NCBI GenBank assembly: GCA_947293975.1
Contig: CAMYPV010000026.1
Coordinates: 1 to 15,366 of the forward strand
Source of the DNA: an uncultured Ezakiella sp.
Lineage (GTDB): Bacteria > Bacillota > Clostridia > Tissierellales > Peptoniphilaceae
Length of the DNA stretch: 15,366 bases
Direction: 5' to 3'
Shown piece after piece: positions 6,507 to 14,523 of this stretch. The position numbers were made by a program, and so were the translations under genes. Under the pieces are notes generated by a model. It searched no databases. It was not told where the DNA came from and saw nothing but the letters and a program-made list of their open reading frames with translations. How positions within the stretch are numbered: the first letter of the stretch is position 1; every line of letters begins with the position of its first letter.

Positions 6507-7232
6507 ATGAACAAAATCGAAAAAAGGTTCGCAAGTCTTTTTGTGTTCGTGATGGGATTATTTGTTACAAATATCGCTGAAGCAATGCACATTTCTGAAG
6601 GCTTCCTACCAAAGGTACATGCCGGTATTTATTTTGTAATTGCGATTCCGTTTGTCATTTATGGCATCCGTTCAATCAAAAAAATTACTAATGAATATCC
6701 AGAAAAGAAAATGCTAATTGCACTTGCAGGTGCTTTTGTATTTTTACTTTCATCATTGAAATTACCTGCAGTAACAGGTTCATGCTCACATCCAACTGGT
6801 GTTGCACTTGGTGCCATACTTTTTGGACCTGGACCAATGTTCTTGCTAGGCACAATCGTTTTGATTTTCCAAGCTACGCTACTTGCTCATGGCGGTCTTA
6901 CAACACTTGGAGCCAACGCTTTTTCAATGGCAATCGTAGGCGCAATCGTTGCATACGGCGTTTACAAAGCTCTTAGAAAAGCAGGCGCAAACGATCTAGT
7001 ATCTGTATTTTTTGCAGCATTTTTATCAGATTTGATGACTTATGTAATTACATCAATCGAGCTTGGCATTGCATTTCCAAACCCAAGTTTTGCAGGCGCA
7101 ATCACAAGCTACATGCAAATCTTTGCAGTTACACAAGTTCCAATTGCTATTATGGAAGCAATCGTTACGGTTTTAATCTATAATGCAATCAAAAAATATG
7201 AAGGAGGAATAGTTTATGAAACAATCAACTAA
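6507..7232 (+). CDS. cbiM: CbiM, cobalt ECF transporter substrate-specificity subunit
   Basis: CbiM is the membrane subunit that recognises cobalt(II) in the CbiMNQO energy-coupling-factor transporter, which supplies cobalt for cobalamin. The 241-residue protein starts with a signal peptide (about 1-26, basic start, hydrophobic core, AEA end) that would expose Met27-His28 at the new N-terminus; the MHISEGFL motif is the known metal-binding N-terminal pattern. A second conserved motif GSCSHPTG includes H95, also expected to bind the metal. Several further membrane segments follow. The ribosome site AGGAGG is held in the riboswitch platform, so this gene is the direct control point. It overlaps cbiN by 17 bases. 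Confidence 0.97.
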   Translation: MNKIEKRFASLFVFVMGLFVTNIAEAMHISEGFLPKVHAGIYFVIAIPFVIYGIRSIKKITNEYPEKKMLIALAGAFVFLLSSLKLPAVTGSCSHPTGVALGAILFGPGPMFLLGTIVLIFQATLLAHGGLTTLGANAFSMAIVGAIVAYGVYKALRKAGANDLVSVFFAAFLSDLMTYVITSIELGIAFPNPSFAGAITSYMQIFAVTQVPIAIMEAIVTVLIYNAIKKYEGGIVYETIN

Positions 7233-7500
7233 AATAATCCTTATAATTTTACTTGTAGCATTGTTTGTGGTTCCATTTGTAATTCAAAAAGACGCTGAGT
7301 TTGAGGGGGCAGACGGTGCAGCGGCTGAATTTATCGAAGCGGAAAACCCAGACTACGAGCCATGGTTTTCAAATATCTACGAGCCAGCCAGTGGCGAAAT
7401 CGAAAGCTTTTTGTTTGCTTTCCAAGCAGCAATCGGCGCTATTGTAATCGGATATTACTTCGGTTACAACAAAGGCAGACGCAAGGGATCTGACAAATAA
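7216..7500 (+). CDS. cbiN: CbiN, cobalt transporter accessory subunit
   Basis: CbiN is a small membrane protein needed with CbiM for cobalt transport in this transporter class. The 94-residue product has the expected plan: an N-terminal membrane helix (about 6-24), an acidic extracytoplasmic segment (FEGADGAAAEFIEAENPDYEPW) and a second helix (about 64-82) followed by a basic end (YNKGRRKGSDK). The PW and GEIESFLFAFQAAIGA patterns are typical. It starts inside cbiM after AAGGAGGAA, and its stop shares one base with the cbiQ start (TAATG), so translation is coupled in both directions. Confidence 0.95.
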   Translation: MKQSTKIILIILLVALFVVPFVIQKDAEFEGADGAAAEFIEAENPDYEPWFSNIYEPASGEIESFLFAFQAAIGAIVIGYYFGYNKGRRKGSDK

Positions 7501-8177
7501 TGTCAATCGAAAAGATCTCGTATAATAACAATTTTACCAACAAAAACCCGAGAGCCAAGATGCTTTTGGGTTTTCTATTACTTATTATTTCGCTCGTAAT
7601 CGAGAGCAATTATTTTCACGTTCTCTTGACAGTAGCAATTATAACGACGCTTTGTATTTACGGGTGCATACGACTTTCAAGCGTCATTAGGCTTTACAAA
7701 ATTCCGTTTTGGTTTTTGATGGTTTCGATAATCGTAATTTTGATTAACATTCAAAAAACTGCGGACAATCTTTCCTATTATATAAGTATCGGGAAATATT
7801 TTGTAGGAACAAACGATGCCAATATAAATACTTCTGTCTCGACCTTGTCAAGGAGCATTGCGTGTTTGAGTTCAACGTATTTTATCGCACTCACAACGCC
7901 TATCAATCAAATCGTCACGATTTTTAAGGACATTCACATGCCGCGGATTTTTGTGGAGCAATTTATTTTGATCTACCGCTATATAAATGTTTTTATGGAC
8001 GAGTTTAAGGATATGGATACGGCGATGAAACTAAAGCATGGCGACGCAAACACCGTTTTGAAGCTCAAAAGCACAGCGATGATTGCAAGCAAGCTCTTTA
8101 TAAAGATGATGACAAGCTACAAGGACTGGAAGGATGCGCTTGATTTGAAGCTCTTTGATGGCAATTTTTATTATTAG
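7500..8177 (+). CDS. cbiQ: CbiQ, ECF transporter transmembrane (T) component
   Basis: CbiQ is the scaffold membrane protein that couples the CbiO ATPase to CbiM. The 225-residue protein has a family-like N-terminus (KNPRAKMLLGFLLLIISLVI), several membrane helices, the SLSRSIACLSSTYFIALTTP stretch typical of CbiQ, and a cytoplasmic coupling segment (EQFILIYRYINVFMDEFKDMDTAMKLKHGD) of the kind that contacts the ATPase. The start overlaps the cbiN stop by one base. Codons here are less A-rich than in cbiM, but nothing suggests separate origin. Confidence 0.93.
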   Translation: MSIEKISYNNNFTNKNPRAKMLLGFLLLIISLVIESNYFHVLLTVAIITTLCIYGCIRLSSVIRLYKIPFWFLMVSIIVILINIQKTADNLSYYISIGKYFVGTNDANINTSVSTLSRSIACLSSTYFIALTTPINQIVTIFKDIHMPRIFVEQFILIYRYINVFMDEFKDMDTAMKLKHGDANTVLKLKSTAMIASKLFIKMMTSYKDWKDALDLKLFDGNFYY

Positions 8178-8184
8178 GTGAATT

Positions 8185-8982
8185 ATGTTAGAAATTAGAA
8201 ATTTAAATTACAATTACCCAGGCTCACAGTTTGGCATTAAAAACATAAGTCTAAGTATCGAACGCTCGAAGGTGCATGGGCTTGTTGGCGAAAATGGTGC
8301 CGGAAAGTCGACGCTGTTTTTAAACACGCTAGGACTTTTGAAGATGAATAGCGGCGAGATTTTGCTTGACGGAAAGCCACTTCGTTTTAAAAAGGACGAG
8401 TTGAGGGATTATCGCACACGAGTAAATTTGGTGATGCAAAATCCGGACAAGCAGATCTTCTATTCAAATGTCAAGGACGACATAGTCTTTCCACTTAGAA
8501 ATTTAAAACGCTCTGAGGAATTTATCGAGAAGAAACTCGAAGAGCTTTCAGACAAGCTCGGCATTTGCGAACTTCTGGACAGACCCACGCACGCCCTTAG
8601 CTATGGGCAGAAAAAACGCGTGGCAATTGCCGGCGTGCTTGCGATGGAGCCTGAGTATATACTGTTTGACGAACCAACGGCGGGGCTTGATCCACGCCTA
8701 ACCGAAAATATGCGCGATCTTATTGGTGAGCTGAAGTCGGACGGCATTGGCATTTTGATTTCGAGTCACGACATGGACTTCATATACGACGTGTGTGATG
8801 ACATCAGTGTCATATCAAAAGGCGAAATAATTGCGAGCGGTAAAAAAAGCGAGGTCTTTGTGCAAAAAGAATTATTGATCAGGGCGGGCTTGCGTGAGCC
8901 AACGCTTGCACGTTTGCACAACGATGCAGGGCTGCCACTGTTTGACAATATGGATGACTTAATTCAATATCTCTTAAAATAA
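8185..8982 (+). CDS. cbiO: CbiO, ECF transporter ATP-binding subunit
   Basis: CbiO hydrolyses ATP to drive cobalt uptake. All ABC signatures are present in the 265-residue protein: Walker A GENGAGKST (35-43), Q-loop Q85, signature LSYGQKKR (138-145), Walker B ILFDEP with catalytic E163, D-loop AGLD and H-loop H195. The start follows AGGTG seven bases after the cbiQ stop. The stop codon lies inside a long palindrome that includes a parS site and probably also ends the transcript. Only one ATPase gene is present, so the transporter is expected to use a homodimer. Confidence 0.97.
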   Translation: MLEIRNLNYNYPGSQFGIKNISLSIERSKVHGLVGENGAGKSTLFLNTLGLLKMNSGEILLDGKPLRFKKDELRDYRTRVNLVMQNPDKQIFYSNVKDDIVFPLRNLKRSEEFIEKKLEELSDKLGICELLDRPTHALSYGQKKRVAIAGVLAMEPEYILFDEPTAGLDPRLTENMRDLIGELKSDGIGILISSHDMDFIYDVCDDISVISKGEIIASGKKSEVFVQKELLIRAGLREPTLARLHNDAGLPLFDNMDDLIQYLLK

Positions 8983-9008
8983 TGTTCCACGTGGAACATT
9001 ATTTTTTT
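8976..9008 (+). terminator. Palindromic terminator of the cbi operon, containing parS
   Basis: A perfect 30-bp palindrome (8976-9005) centred on CACGTG spans the cbiO stop codon. As RNA it can fold with a TGTTCC/GGAACA core and an ACGT loop, and a run of seven T's (9002-9008) follows. It fits an intrinsic terminator, with the parS sequence forming its stem. Confidence 0.6.
8983..8998. promoter_or_regulatory. parS: parS site 1
   Basis: TGTTCCACGTGGAACA is a perfect 16-bp palindrome that matches the bacterial parS consensus (TGTTNCACGTGNAACA type). ParB binds such sites and spreads from them to build the partition complex. It lies about 90 bases ahead of parA. Confidence 0.93.
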
Positions 9009-9019
9009 GTCCCTCAAAT

Positions 9020-9035
9020 TGTTCCACGTGGAACA
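9020..9035. promoter_or_regulatory. parS: parS site 2
   Basis: A second exact copy of TGTTCCACGTGGAACA, within a 22-bp palindrome (9017-9038). Its centre is 37 bases from that of the first site. Both copies are in the short interval between cbiO and parA, so ParB bound here may also affect transcription of parAB. Confidence 0.93.
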
Positions 9036-9065
9036 ATTGCTCTTTATTTATTTTTTGCTTTGTGT

Positions 9066-9071
9066 TATTAT
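9066..9071 (+). promoter_or_regulatory. Possible extended -10 of the parAB promoter
   Basis: TATTAT preceded by TGT (TGN) resembles an extended -10 box. The matching -35 region 17 bases upstream is TTTATT, a poor hexamer. The start of transcription would be very close to the GAGGAGGGGG ribosome site, giving an almost leaderless message. Confidence 0.35.
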
Positions 9072-9088
9072 ATTTAGAGGAGGGGGTT

Positions 9089-9853
9089 ATGGCAAATATT
9101 TTATCTTTTTTCAATCAAAAAGGTGGCGTTGGCAAGACGACGACCGCGCTTAACCTTGCAGCGGCGCTTGTTGACCGCAAACGCAAGGTGCTTGTTGTCG
9201 ATATGGATCCACAGGGAAATCTTTCGTCAGGCATCACAAATGACGAGATTCAGATTAACGGCACCGTCTACGATATAATTATGAAGGACGCCAATCCAAA
9301 GTCTGTGATATCCGACACGACGCACGACGGATTAAAGCTGATTGCAGGCAATCCAGATTCAGCGGGCATGGAGATTGAGCTTGCTGTGCGTGGCGATTGG
9401 CACTATCTTTTGAGAAATAAATTACAGCAGTTAAATTCTGACTTCGACTATATATTTATCGACTGTCCACCGAGTTTAGGCATATTGTCTCTAATGAGCT
9501 TAAACGCAAGCGACGGCGTCATCAGCACAATTCAGTCTGAGTACTACGCACTCGAGGGCGTTACGCAGCTTATAAAAACGATTGGCCTTGTAAAAGAAAA
9601 CTATAACTCTGGGCTTGAATTAAAAGGCGTGCTACTTACAATGCACGATGTTAGAAATAATTTGGCACAAGACGTTGAGTCGGAAGTCAAGGGGTTTTTT
9701 AAAGATATTGTTTTTAAAACAGCGATTCCACGCAATGTAAGACTTGCCGAAGCGCCAAGTCATGGGCTTTCGATTTTCGACTACGACAATCGCTCGGCAG
9801 GTGCAGAGAGCTTTAAGAAATTGGCAAAAGAGTTTGACAAGCGTTTTAAATAG
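9089..9853 (+). CDS. parA: ParA/Soj chromosome-partition ATPase
   Basis: ParA is a deviant-Walker ATPase that binds DNA non-specifically as an ATP dimer and works with ParB-parS in origin segregation and in control of DnaA. The 254-residue protein has KGGVGKTT (11-18) with the signature first lysine, VLVVDMDPQGN (34-44) and a later YIFIDCPPS Walker B strand. The ATG is chosen because GAGGAGGGGG precedes it and the product then begins MANILSFFNQKGG as family members do; an upstream in-frame TTG adds nine unlikely residues. It is followed eight bases later by parB. The parS copies just upstream identify it as the chromosomal Soj system rather than a plasmid or MinD-type protein. Confidence 0.96.
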   Translation: MANILSFFNQKGGVGKTTTALNLAAALVDRKRKVLVVDMDPQGNLSSGITNDEIQINGTVYDIIMKDANPKSVISDTTHDGLKLIAGNPDSAGMEIELAVRGDWHYLLRNKLQQLNSDFDYIFIDCPPSLGILSLMSLNASDGVISTIQSEYYALEGVTQLIKTIGLVKENYNSGLELKGVLLTMHDVRNNLAQDVESEVKGFFKDIVFKTAIPRNVRLAEAPSHGLSIFDYDNRSAGAESFKKLAKEFDKRFK

Positions 9854-9861
9854 AGGTGTTT

Positions 9862-10686
9862 ATGAGAAAAAAATCACTAGGAAAAGGGCTGAACGCTCTT
9901 TTTGAACAAGTAGAAGAAACAAAGCATATCAGTAAAGATGAAATAAAAGAAATCAATCTGACCGAAATCAAGGCAAATCCTGATCAGGTTAGAAAGCATT
10001 TTGACCCGAAGGCAATTGAAGAACTTGCTGAGAGCATCAAAAACCATGGTCTATTGGAGCCGATTTTACTGACACCGATGGACGGTAAGTATCTTATAGT
10101 TGCTGGCGAAAGGCGTTTCCGTGCGGTTAAAAGTCTTGGTCGCGACAAAATCTCTGCAATTGTAAGGGATTTTGACAAGGAAGACATCAAAAAGTTATCG
10201 CTCATCGAAAATATCCAAAGGGAAAATCTAAATCCAATCGAAGAGGCCATTAGCTATGAAGAGTTGATGAAGGAGAGCAAGCTTACGCAGGCGGAATTTG
10301 CAAAGGAAATCGGCAAGAGCAGAAGCCACGTCGCAAATGTTTTGAGGCTTTTAAACCTCGAGATGAGCGTAATGGACGACGTTAGAAATGGCGACATCAG
10401 TTTTGGTCATGCAAAGGTTTTATCGTCGCTTCCAATGGATGAGCAGAAGAAACTCGCTGCAAAGATTAAACAGCTCGGCTTAAACGTCCGCGACACCGAA
10501 AAGGCTGTCAAGACCAAAAAGAAGCCCGGCAAAAATATATTTATACAAGACCTTGAAGAGAGATTGCAGTCGAAGTTTATGGCGCGTGTTCGCATCAACG
10601 ACAACAAGGGCAAGGGCAACGTATCCATCGAGTATCACTCGGCTGACGAGCTTGATAGAATCGTTGAAATGCTAAATAATATTTGA
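9862..10686 (+). CDS. parB: ParB/Spo0J chromosome-partition protein
   Basis: ParB binds parS and loads onto DNA as a CTP-dependent sliding clamp that recruits ParA and condensin. The 274-residue protein has the N-terminal ParA-contact segment KKSLGKGLNALFEQ, a CTP-binding domain with GERRFRA (82-88) and ENIQREN (116-122), a helix-turn-helix at about 141-163 (LTQAEFAKEIGKSRSHVANVLRLL) that reads parS, and a C-terminal dimer domain. ATG at 9862 follows AGAGG and is preferred to an in-frame GTG two codons earlier. The last codons contain the promoter for the next gene. Confidence 0.96.
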   Translation: MRKKSLGKGLNALFEQVEETKHISKDEIKEINLTEIKANPDQVRKHFDPKAIEELAESIKNHGLLEPILLTPMDGKYLIVAGERRFRAVKSLGRDKISAIVRDFDKEDIKKLSLIENIQRENLNPIEEAISYEELMKESKLTQAEFAKEIGKSRSHVANVLRLLNLEMSVMDDVRNGDISFGHAKVLSSLPMDEQKKLAAKIKQLGLNVRDTEKAVKTKKKPGKNIFIQDLEERLQSKFMARVRINDNKGKGNVSIEYHSADELDRIVEMLNNI

Positions 10687-10692
10687 TATAAT
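10664..10692 (+). promoter_or_regulatory. Promoter of the PhzF-family gene, inside the parB 3' end
   Basis: TTGAAA (10664-10669) and TATAAT (10687-10692) are exactly 17 bases apart. The -35 box is within the parB coding sequence and the -10 box begins right after its stop codon. Transcription would start only a few bases ahead of the AAAAGGGTG ribosome site. Confidence 0.75.
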
Positions 10693-10707
10693 TAAAAGGG
10701 TGATATA

Positions 10708-11592
10708 ATGAATTTAATGGATTTAAGATTAATAACTGTGGACAGCTTTACGCAGTGCAGATTTGGCGGAAACCCCGCAGCAATCGTGCCTGAATGTGAA
10801 GAAGTGCCGCAAATGTATTATCCGCAAATTGCAAACGAGATCAATCTCTCGCAATCTGCATTCATACACAGAAGATCAAAAGACAGATTTTTTATAGAAT
10901 TTTTCACGCCAACAAAGGCCATCAAGTTCTCGGGTCACGCTGCGATTGGCGCGTTTTACGTGCTTTCAAACATGGGCTACATCAGACCAATTGAAGAGGG
11001 CATCAAAACCGCAGAGCTAGAAATCGAAGACGGCGAAGTGCTTGATGTAAATATCAGATACAACGATTACGAAGTCGAGAAGATTGACATCTTGATGCCT
11101 GAAAAGTGCTTCAATATAAAGGAAGATAAGTCGATTAAGAAAGATGAGCTTGCAGAGATTTTAAGAGTTAGCGAAGAATCAATTGATGATATTTATTTTG
11201 GCGGTTATTTTAACCACGACATCATCGCATTTGTCGACACAAAAGAAACGCTCGACAGTGTAAAGCCTGACTTTTTCGACTTGATTTCTCTTAGCGAAGA
11301 GAAAAAAGCAAGCGGACTTTATATAGTATATAAAGGTAAGAAGGGCGACAAACTATTCGCATACGCAAGGTATTTCTCTCCTGCAATCGGCATTTACGAA
11401 GAGTCCGCAACAGGCTCAGCAGCAGCCGCAGCGGGCAAAATCATCTTGGATCAAACGGGCGACGATGAGATAACAGTTTATCAAGGGCAAATCATGAAAC
11501 GCCCAAGCGTAATTGAAATTGCAAAGATGGATGACACCATCATAATGAGAGGCGTTGGTAGAATCGTAACAGACAGCGTAATGCATCTGTAA
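10708..11592 (+). CDS. PhzF-family isomerase-like protein
   Basis: PhzF proteins share the diaminopimelate-epimerase fold, with two similar halves around the active site; most members outside phenazine pathways have no known substrate. The 294-residue length is usual. Recognised motifs are VDSFTQCRFGGNPAAIV (11-27), NEINLSQSAF with the probable catalytic E44, the GHA motif (H77 in FSGHAAIGAF) and RYFSPAIGIYEESATGSAAAA. In the last motif most relatives have E-D-x-A-T-G-S; here it is E-E-S, a possible change at an active-site acid. There is no sign of a phenazine cluster nearby. It is probably transcribed from its own promoter at the end of parB. Confidence 0.9.
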   Translation: MNLMDLRLITVDSFTQCRFGGNPAAIVPECEEVPQMYYPQIANEINLSQSAFIHRRSKDRFFIEFFTPTKAIKFSGHAAIGAFYVLSNMGYIRPIEEGIKTAELEIEDGEVLDVNIRYNDYEVEKIDILMPEKCFNIKEDKSIKKDELAEILRVSEESIDDIYFGGYFNHDIIAFVDTKETLDSVKPDFFDLISLSEEKKASGLYIVYKGKKGDKLFAYARYFSPAIGIYEESATGSAAAAAGKIILDQTGDDEITVYQGQIMKRPSVIEIAKMDDTIIMRGVGRIVTDSVMHL

Positions 11593-11642
11593 TTGATGCT
11601 TATTTGTTAATTAATAATTGTGCATTTGCATGATTATGTAAT

Positions 11643-11648
11643 TATAAT
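11643..11648 (+). promoter_or_regulatory. Possible -10 box for the FchA-like gene
   Basis: A perfect TATAAT lies in the 124-base AT-rich gap between the PhzF-family gene and the FchA-like gene. The best -35 candidate, TTGTGC at 11618-11623, is 19 bases away, so the promoter is only tentative. I see no convincing terminator in this gap. Confidence 0.35.
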
Positions 11649-11716
11649 TAGGAAAAATTGGGTATCAATTATATGATTGGTTATTCAATAAAAAATTAAA
11701 ATATTAGGAGGATTTT

Positions 11717-12358
11717 ATGAAGTTAATTGATTTAAGTTTAAGAGATTACAACAAGGAAGTTTTTGGAGAATCTCCAGCACCAGGTGGCGGAAGTGTTTCA
11801 GCTTATGCAGGTTCATTAGGTGCAAGTTTAACACAAATGGTAGGAAGTCTTACAATTGACAAAAAAGCTTTCGAATCTCTAACAGATGCTGAAAAAGCTG
11901 AAATGAAAAAAATTCAAGCAGAATACGAACCACTACGTAAAGAACTTGAAGAAATCGTTGACACAGACGCAACAAGCTTTGACGAAGTTATGGCAGCATT
12001 CAAGCTTCCAAAAGAAACTGACGAAGAAAAGAAAGCAAGAAGCGCAGCAATTCAAGAAGGTTACAAAAAGGCTTTAGAAATTCCTCTAAGAGCAGCTGAA
12101 CTATGCTTAAAGGGTCTTGAAATGCAAGATATCTATGCTCACAAGGGCAACAAAAACGCAATCACAGACGTTGGAGTAGGCACACTTTTATTACAAGCTG
12201 GACTTGAAGGCGCATTGTTCAACGTTTTGATCAATGTAAACTCAATCAAAGACGAAGCTTATGCAAACAACATCAGAGAGCGTGCAGCTGACTTATTAAA
12301 GAAATCTAAAGAGAAAAAAGAAGAAACTCTAAAAATTGTATACGAAAAATTAAAATAA
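11717..12358 (+). CDS. fchA: FchA-like cyclodeaminase/cyclohydrolase
   Basis: This family includes formimidoyl-tetrahydrofolate cyclodeaminase and the methenyl-THF cyclohydrolase FchA of anaerobes, which interconvert folate one-carbon forms. The 213-residue protein has the family's early SPAPGGGSVSAYAGSLG motif (19-35), an all-helical character, and a conserved NKNAITDVGVG stretch. Cyclodeaminase and cyclohydrolase cannot be separated by sequence alone, so the symbol is provisional. The ribosome site is strong (TTAGGAGG). Codons are more A-rich (AAA, GAA, CCA, CTA) than in flanking genes, which may reflect high expression. The next gene starts one base after the stop without a ribosome site. 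Confidence 0.88.
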   Translation: MKLIDLSLRDYNKEVFGESPAPGGGSVSAYAGSLGASLTQMVGSLTIDKKAFESLTDAEKAEMKKIQAEYEPLRKELEEIVDTDATSFDEVMAAFKLPKETDEEKKARSAAIQEGYKKALEIPLRAAELCLKGLEMQDIYAHKGNKNAITDVGVGTLLLQAGLEGALFNVLINVNSIKDEAYANNIRERAADLLKKSKEKKEETLKIVYEKLK

Positions 12359-12359
12359 T

Positions 12360-13487
12360 ATGATTTATTTTGACAACGCAGCAACAAGCTGGCCCAAACC
12401 GTCTTCAGTAGTGGAGGCGGTTGGGGGAGCTTTTAACTATGCTGCAAATCCAGGCAGAGGCTCTCACAAGTTTGCTATGAAATCGGCACGCGAAGTTTTT
12501 GGTGTGCGCGAAAAGATAAAGAATTTCATCGGCGCAGAAAGCACGAGAAATATTGTGTTTACAAAAAACTGCACCGAAGGCTTAAACATTGCAATCTTCG
12601 GATCGCTCCAAGCGGGTGATCATGTAATTACGACGGTTTTTGAACACAATTCTGTGTTAAGACCGCTGTTTGCGATGAAAGAAAGAGGCGTGGATCTTGA
12701 TGTAATCGATTGCGATTTCAAAGATATTCCACAGGAGATTTTAAAGAGAATTCGTCCAGAGACCAGAATGGTCGCAATTAGTCACGTTGACAATTTGGTT
12801 GGGCGTATAAAGGACATCCGCACAATTGGAAATTCGCTGTCAAGAGAGATTTTGTTCTTGGTTGACGCGGCTCAATCGATTGGGCATATTCCGATTGATG
12901 TCGACGAAATGCGTATAGATTTGCTCGCAGCACCTGGTCACAAGGCTCTAATGGGTCCGATGGGTACTGGATTTTTGTATGTAAGAGACGAGATGACTGT
13001 GCTTCCATTTATGGTGGGTGGCACCGGTTCACGCAGTCAGTCGCTTGTTCAACCTGATTTTGCGCCGGACAAATACGAGGCTGGCACAGAAAACGTGCAT
13101 GGCATCGTGGGCTTGGGCGCAGGCATCGACTGGATAAATAGCGTTGGCATCGAAAACATCGAGAAAAAAGCAAATTCGCTCGCTCGCGCGTTTTACAATG
13201 GCGTAAAGGACATTCCTGAGATTGAAATTTACGGCATCGACAGCGAGGACGATATCACAACGATTGTAAGTCTAAATATCAAGGGCAGAGACAGCGCTGA
13301 GGTGGCGATGGATCTTGACGAAATTGCAGACATTGCCGTCAGAAGCCAACTTCACTGTGCGCCTTTAAATCACACACATTTTAAGACGCTCGAAACCGGC
13401 ATGGTTAGATTTTCATTTGGATATTACAACAAAATCGACGAGGTCGAAAAGGCAATTGAAGTTTTAAAACAAATTATTAAAGGATAG
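12360..13487 (+). CDS. Class V aminotransferase / cysteine desulfurase family protein
   Basis: A PLP enzyme of the SufS/NifS-related group. At 375 residues it begins MIYFDNAATSWPKP, as the family does, and has H96 (FEHNSV), D169 (VDAAQS) and the PLP-binding lysine K195 in AAPGHKALMGP. A cysteine in the QLHCAPLNH loop (C333) is at the position of the persulfide-forming residue, so cysteine desulfurase activity is plausible. No Fe-S scaffold gene (iscU, sufU) is adjacent, so a role in tRNA thiolation, selenium or another pathway is open. The start is one base after the previous stop with no visible ribosome site, which implies translational coupling. DUF4446 follows after two bases; I recall a similar aminotransferase near parB in other clostridia. 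Confidence 0.9.
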   Translation: MIYFDNAATSWPKPSSVVEAVGGAFNYAANPGRGSHKFAMKSAREVFGVREKIKNFIGAESTRNIVFTKNCTEGLNIAIFGSLQAGDHVITTVFEHNSVLRPLFAMKERGVDLDVIDCDFKDIPQEILKRIRPETRMVAISHVDNLVGRIKDIRTIGNSLSREILFLVDAAQSIGHIPIDVDEMRIDLLAAPGHKALMGPMGTGFLYVRDEMTVLPFMVGGTGSRSQSLVQPDFAPDKYEAGTENVHGIVGLGAGIDWINSVGIENIEKKANSLARAFYNGVKDIPEIEIYGIDSEDDITTIVSLNIKGRDSAEVAMDLDEIADIAVRSQLHCAPLNHTHFKTLETGMVRFSFGYYNKIDEVEKAIEVLKQIIKG

Positions 13488-13489
13488 TT

Positions 13490-13990
13490 ATGATAGAGAA
13501 ATATCTTGTTGAAATTATTTATGGATTAGCTTTTTTATCGCTAGTTTTGATGATAATAGTAATTATAAATGCAATTCATATTAATAAACTAAAAAAAAGA
13601 TTTGAAAAAATGGCTGGCACCGATGATGTAGATCTCGAAAAGCTGCTCTCTATGATTAGGCGTGACATCAACGACATTCATACAGCAAATATCATGCGCG
13701 AGGACAAGATTGCAAAGCTAAGTCAAGAACTCAGCTTCACGATCAATCGCGTTGGTTTTTATCGCTACAATGCGCTTCAAAACCAAAATATGGGTCGTGG
13801 TGGCGAGCTGTCATTTTCGATTGCGTTTTTAGATTCGTACAACAACGGCTTTGTACTGACGAGCATTTACGCTGGAAGTCAGTCAATTAGCTACGCAAAG
13901 CCGATTAAAAACAAAAAATCATCAATTCCATTGTCAGGCGAGGAAGAACTCGCCATTGAAATGGCAATACGTGGTGAAGGCATCAAGTAA
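13490..13990 (+). CDS. DUF4446 family protein
   Basis: The 166-residue protein has one N-terminal membrane helix (about 9-28), a charged, probably coiled region (about 30-90) and a C-terminal domain with VGFYRYNALQNQNMGRGGEL and SFSIAFLDSYNNGFVLTSIY, which I recognise as DUF4446. Members are often encoded close to parA/parB in Clostridia, as here, but their function is unknown to me. The ATG follows AAAGGA. The stop is 12 bases ahead of apt, so the aminotransferase, this gene and apt look like one operon. Confidence 0.85.
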   Translation: MIEKYLVEIIYGLAFLSLVLMIIVIINAIHINKLKKRFEKMAGTDDVDLEKLLSMIRRDINDIHTANIMREDKIAKLSQELSFTINRVGFYRYNALQNQNMGRGGELSFSIAFLDSYNNGFVLTSIYAGSQSISYAKPIKNKKSSIPLSGEEELAIEMAIRGEGIK

Positions 13991-14002
13991 AAGAGGAGAA
14001 AT

Positions 14003-14518
14003 ATGGACATTAAAAAAGAAATTGCAGTTATAGAAGACTTTCCAAAAAAAGGAATTTCATTCAAAGATATTACAACATTATTGGCAAATCCTGAAGCTTT
14101 TAAAGAAGCTGTAAGGCTACTTGCCGAACCTTTAAAAGGCACTGGCGTCAAATACATCGTTGCTCCAGAGGCTAGAGGATTTTTGTTCGGTTGCACAGTT
14201 GCACTCGAACTTGGCGTTGGGTTTATTCCCGTTAGAAAAAAGGGCAAACTTCCACGCGAAACCGTAAGCTACAAATACAAAAAAGAATACGGCGAAGACG
14301 AATTGTTCATCCACAAGGATGCGATTAAACCGGGCGACAAGGTCGCAATCGTCGACGATTTGTTAGCAACGGGTGGCACCATCTCTGCATGCGAAAAACT
14401 CGTCAAGGAAATGGGCGCCGACATTGAAGCAATCGGATTTTTGATTGAACTCACCGGCCTAAAAGGCACCGAGGTATTGGAATCAAAAACTTATTCAATT
14501 GTAAAATATGAATTCTAA
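14003..14518 (+). CDS. apt: Adenine phosphoribosyltransferase
   Basis: Apt converts adenine and PRPP to AMP in purine salvage in the cytoplasm. The 171-residue length is standard. Visible landmarks are DFPKKGISFKDITTLL (12-27), the APEARGFLFG loop (54-63), VRKKGKLPRETVSYKY with the flexible catalytic loop, and the PRPP-binding motif VAIVDDLLATGGT (113-125). The ATG follows AAGAGGAG with good spacing. A terminator comes directly after the stop, so apt ends the operon. Confidence 0.97.
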   Translation: MDIKKEIAVIEDFPKKGISFKDITTLLANPEAFKEAVRLLAEPLKGTGVKYIVAPEARGFLFGCTVALELGVGFIPVRKKGKLPRETVSYKYKKEYGEDELFIHKDAIKPGDKVAIVDDLLATGGTISACEKLVKEMGADIEAIGFLIELTGLKGTEVLESKTYSIVKYEF

Positions 14519-14523
14519 AAATT

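Noticed and set aside
9020..9040. Second parS palindrome considered as a terminator for cbiO
   Set aside because: It lacks a run of T's directly after the stem, unlike the first palindrome, so only the parS role is supported.
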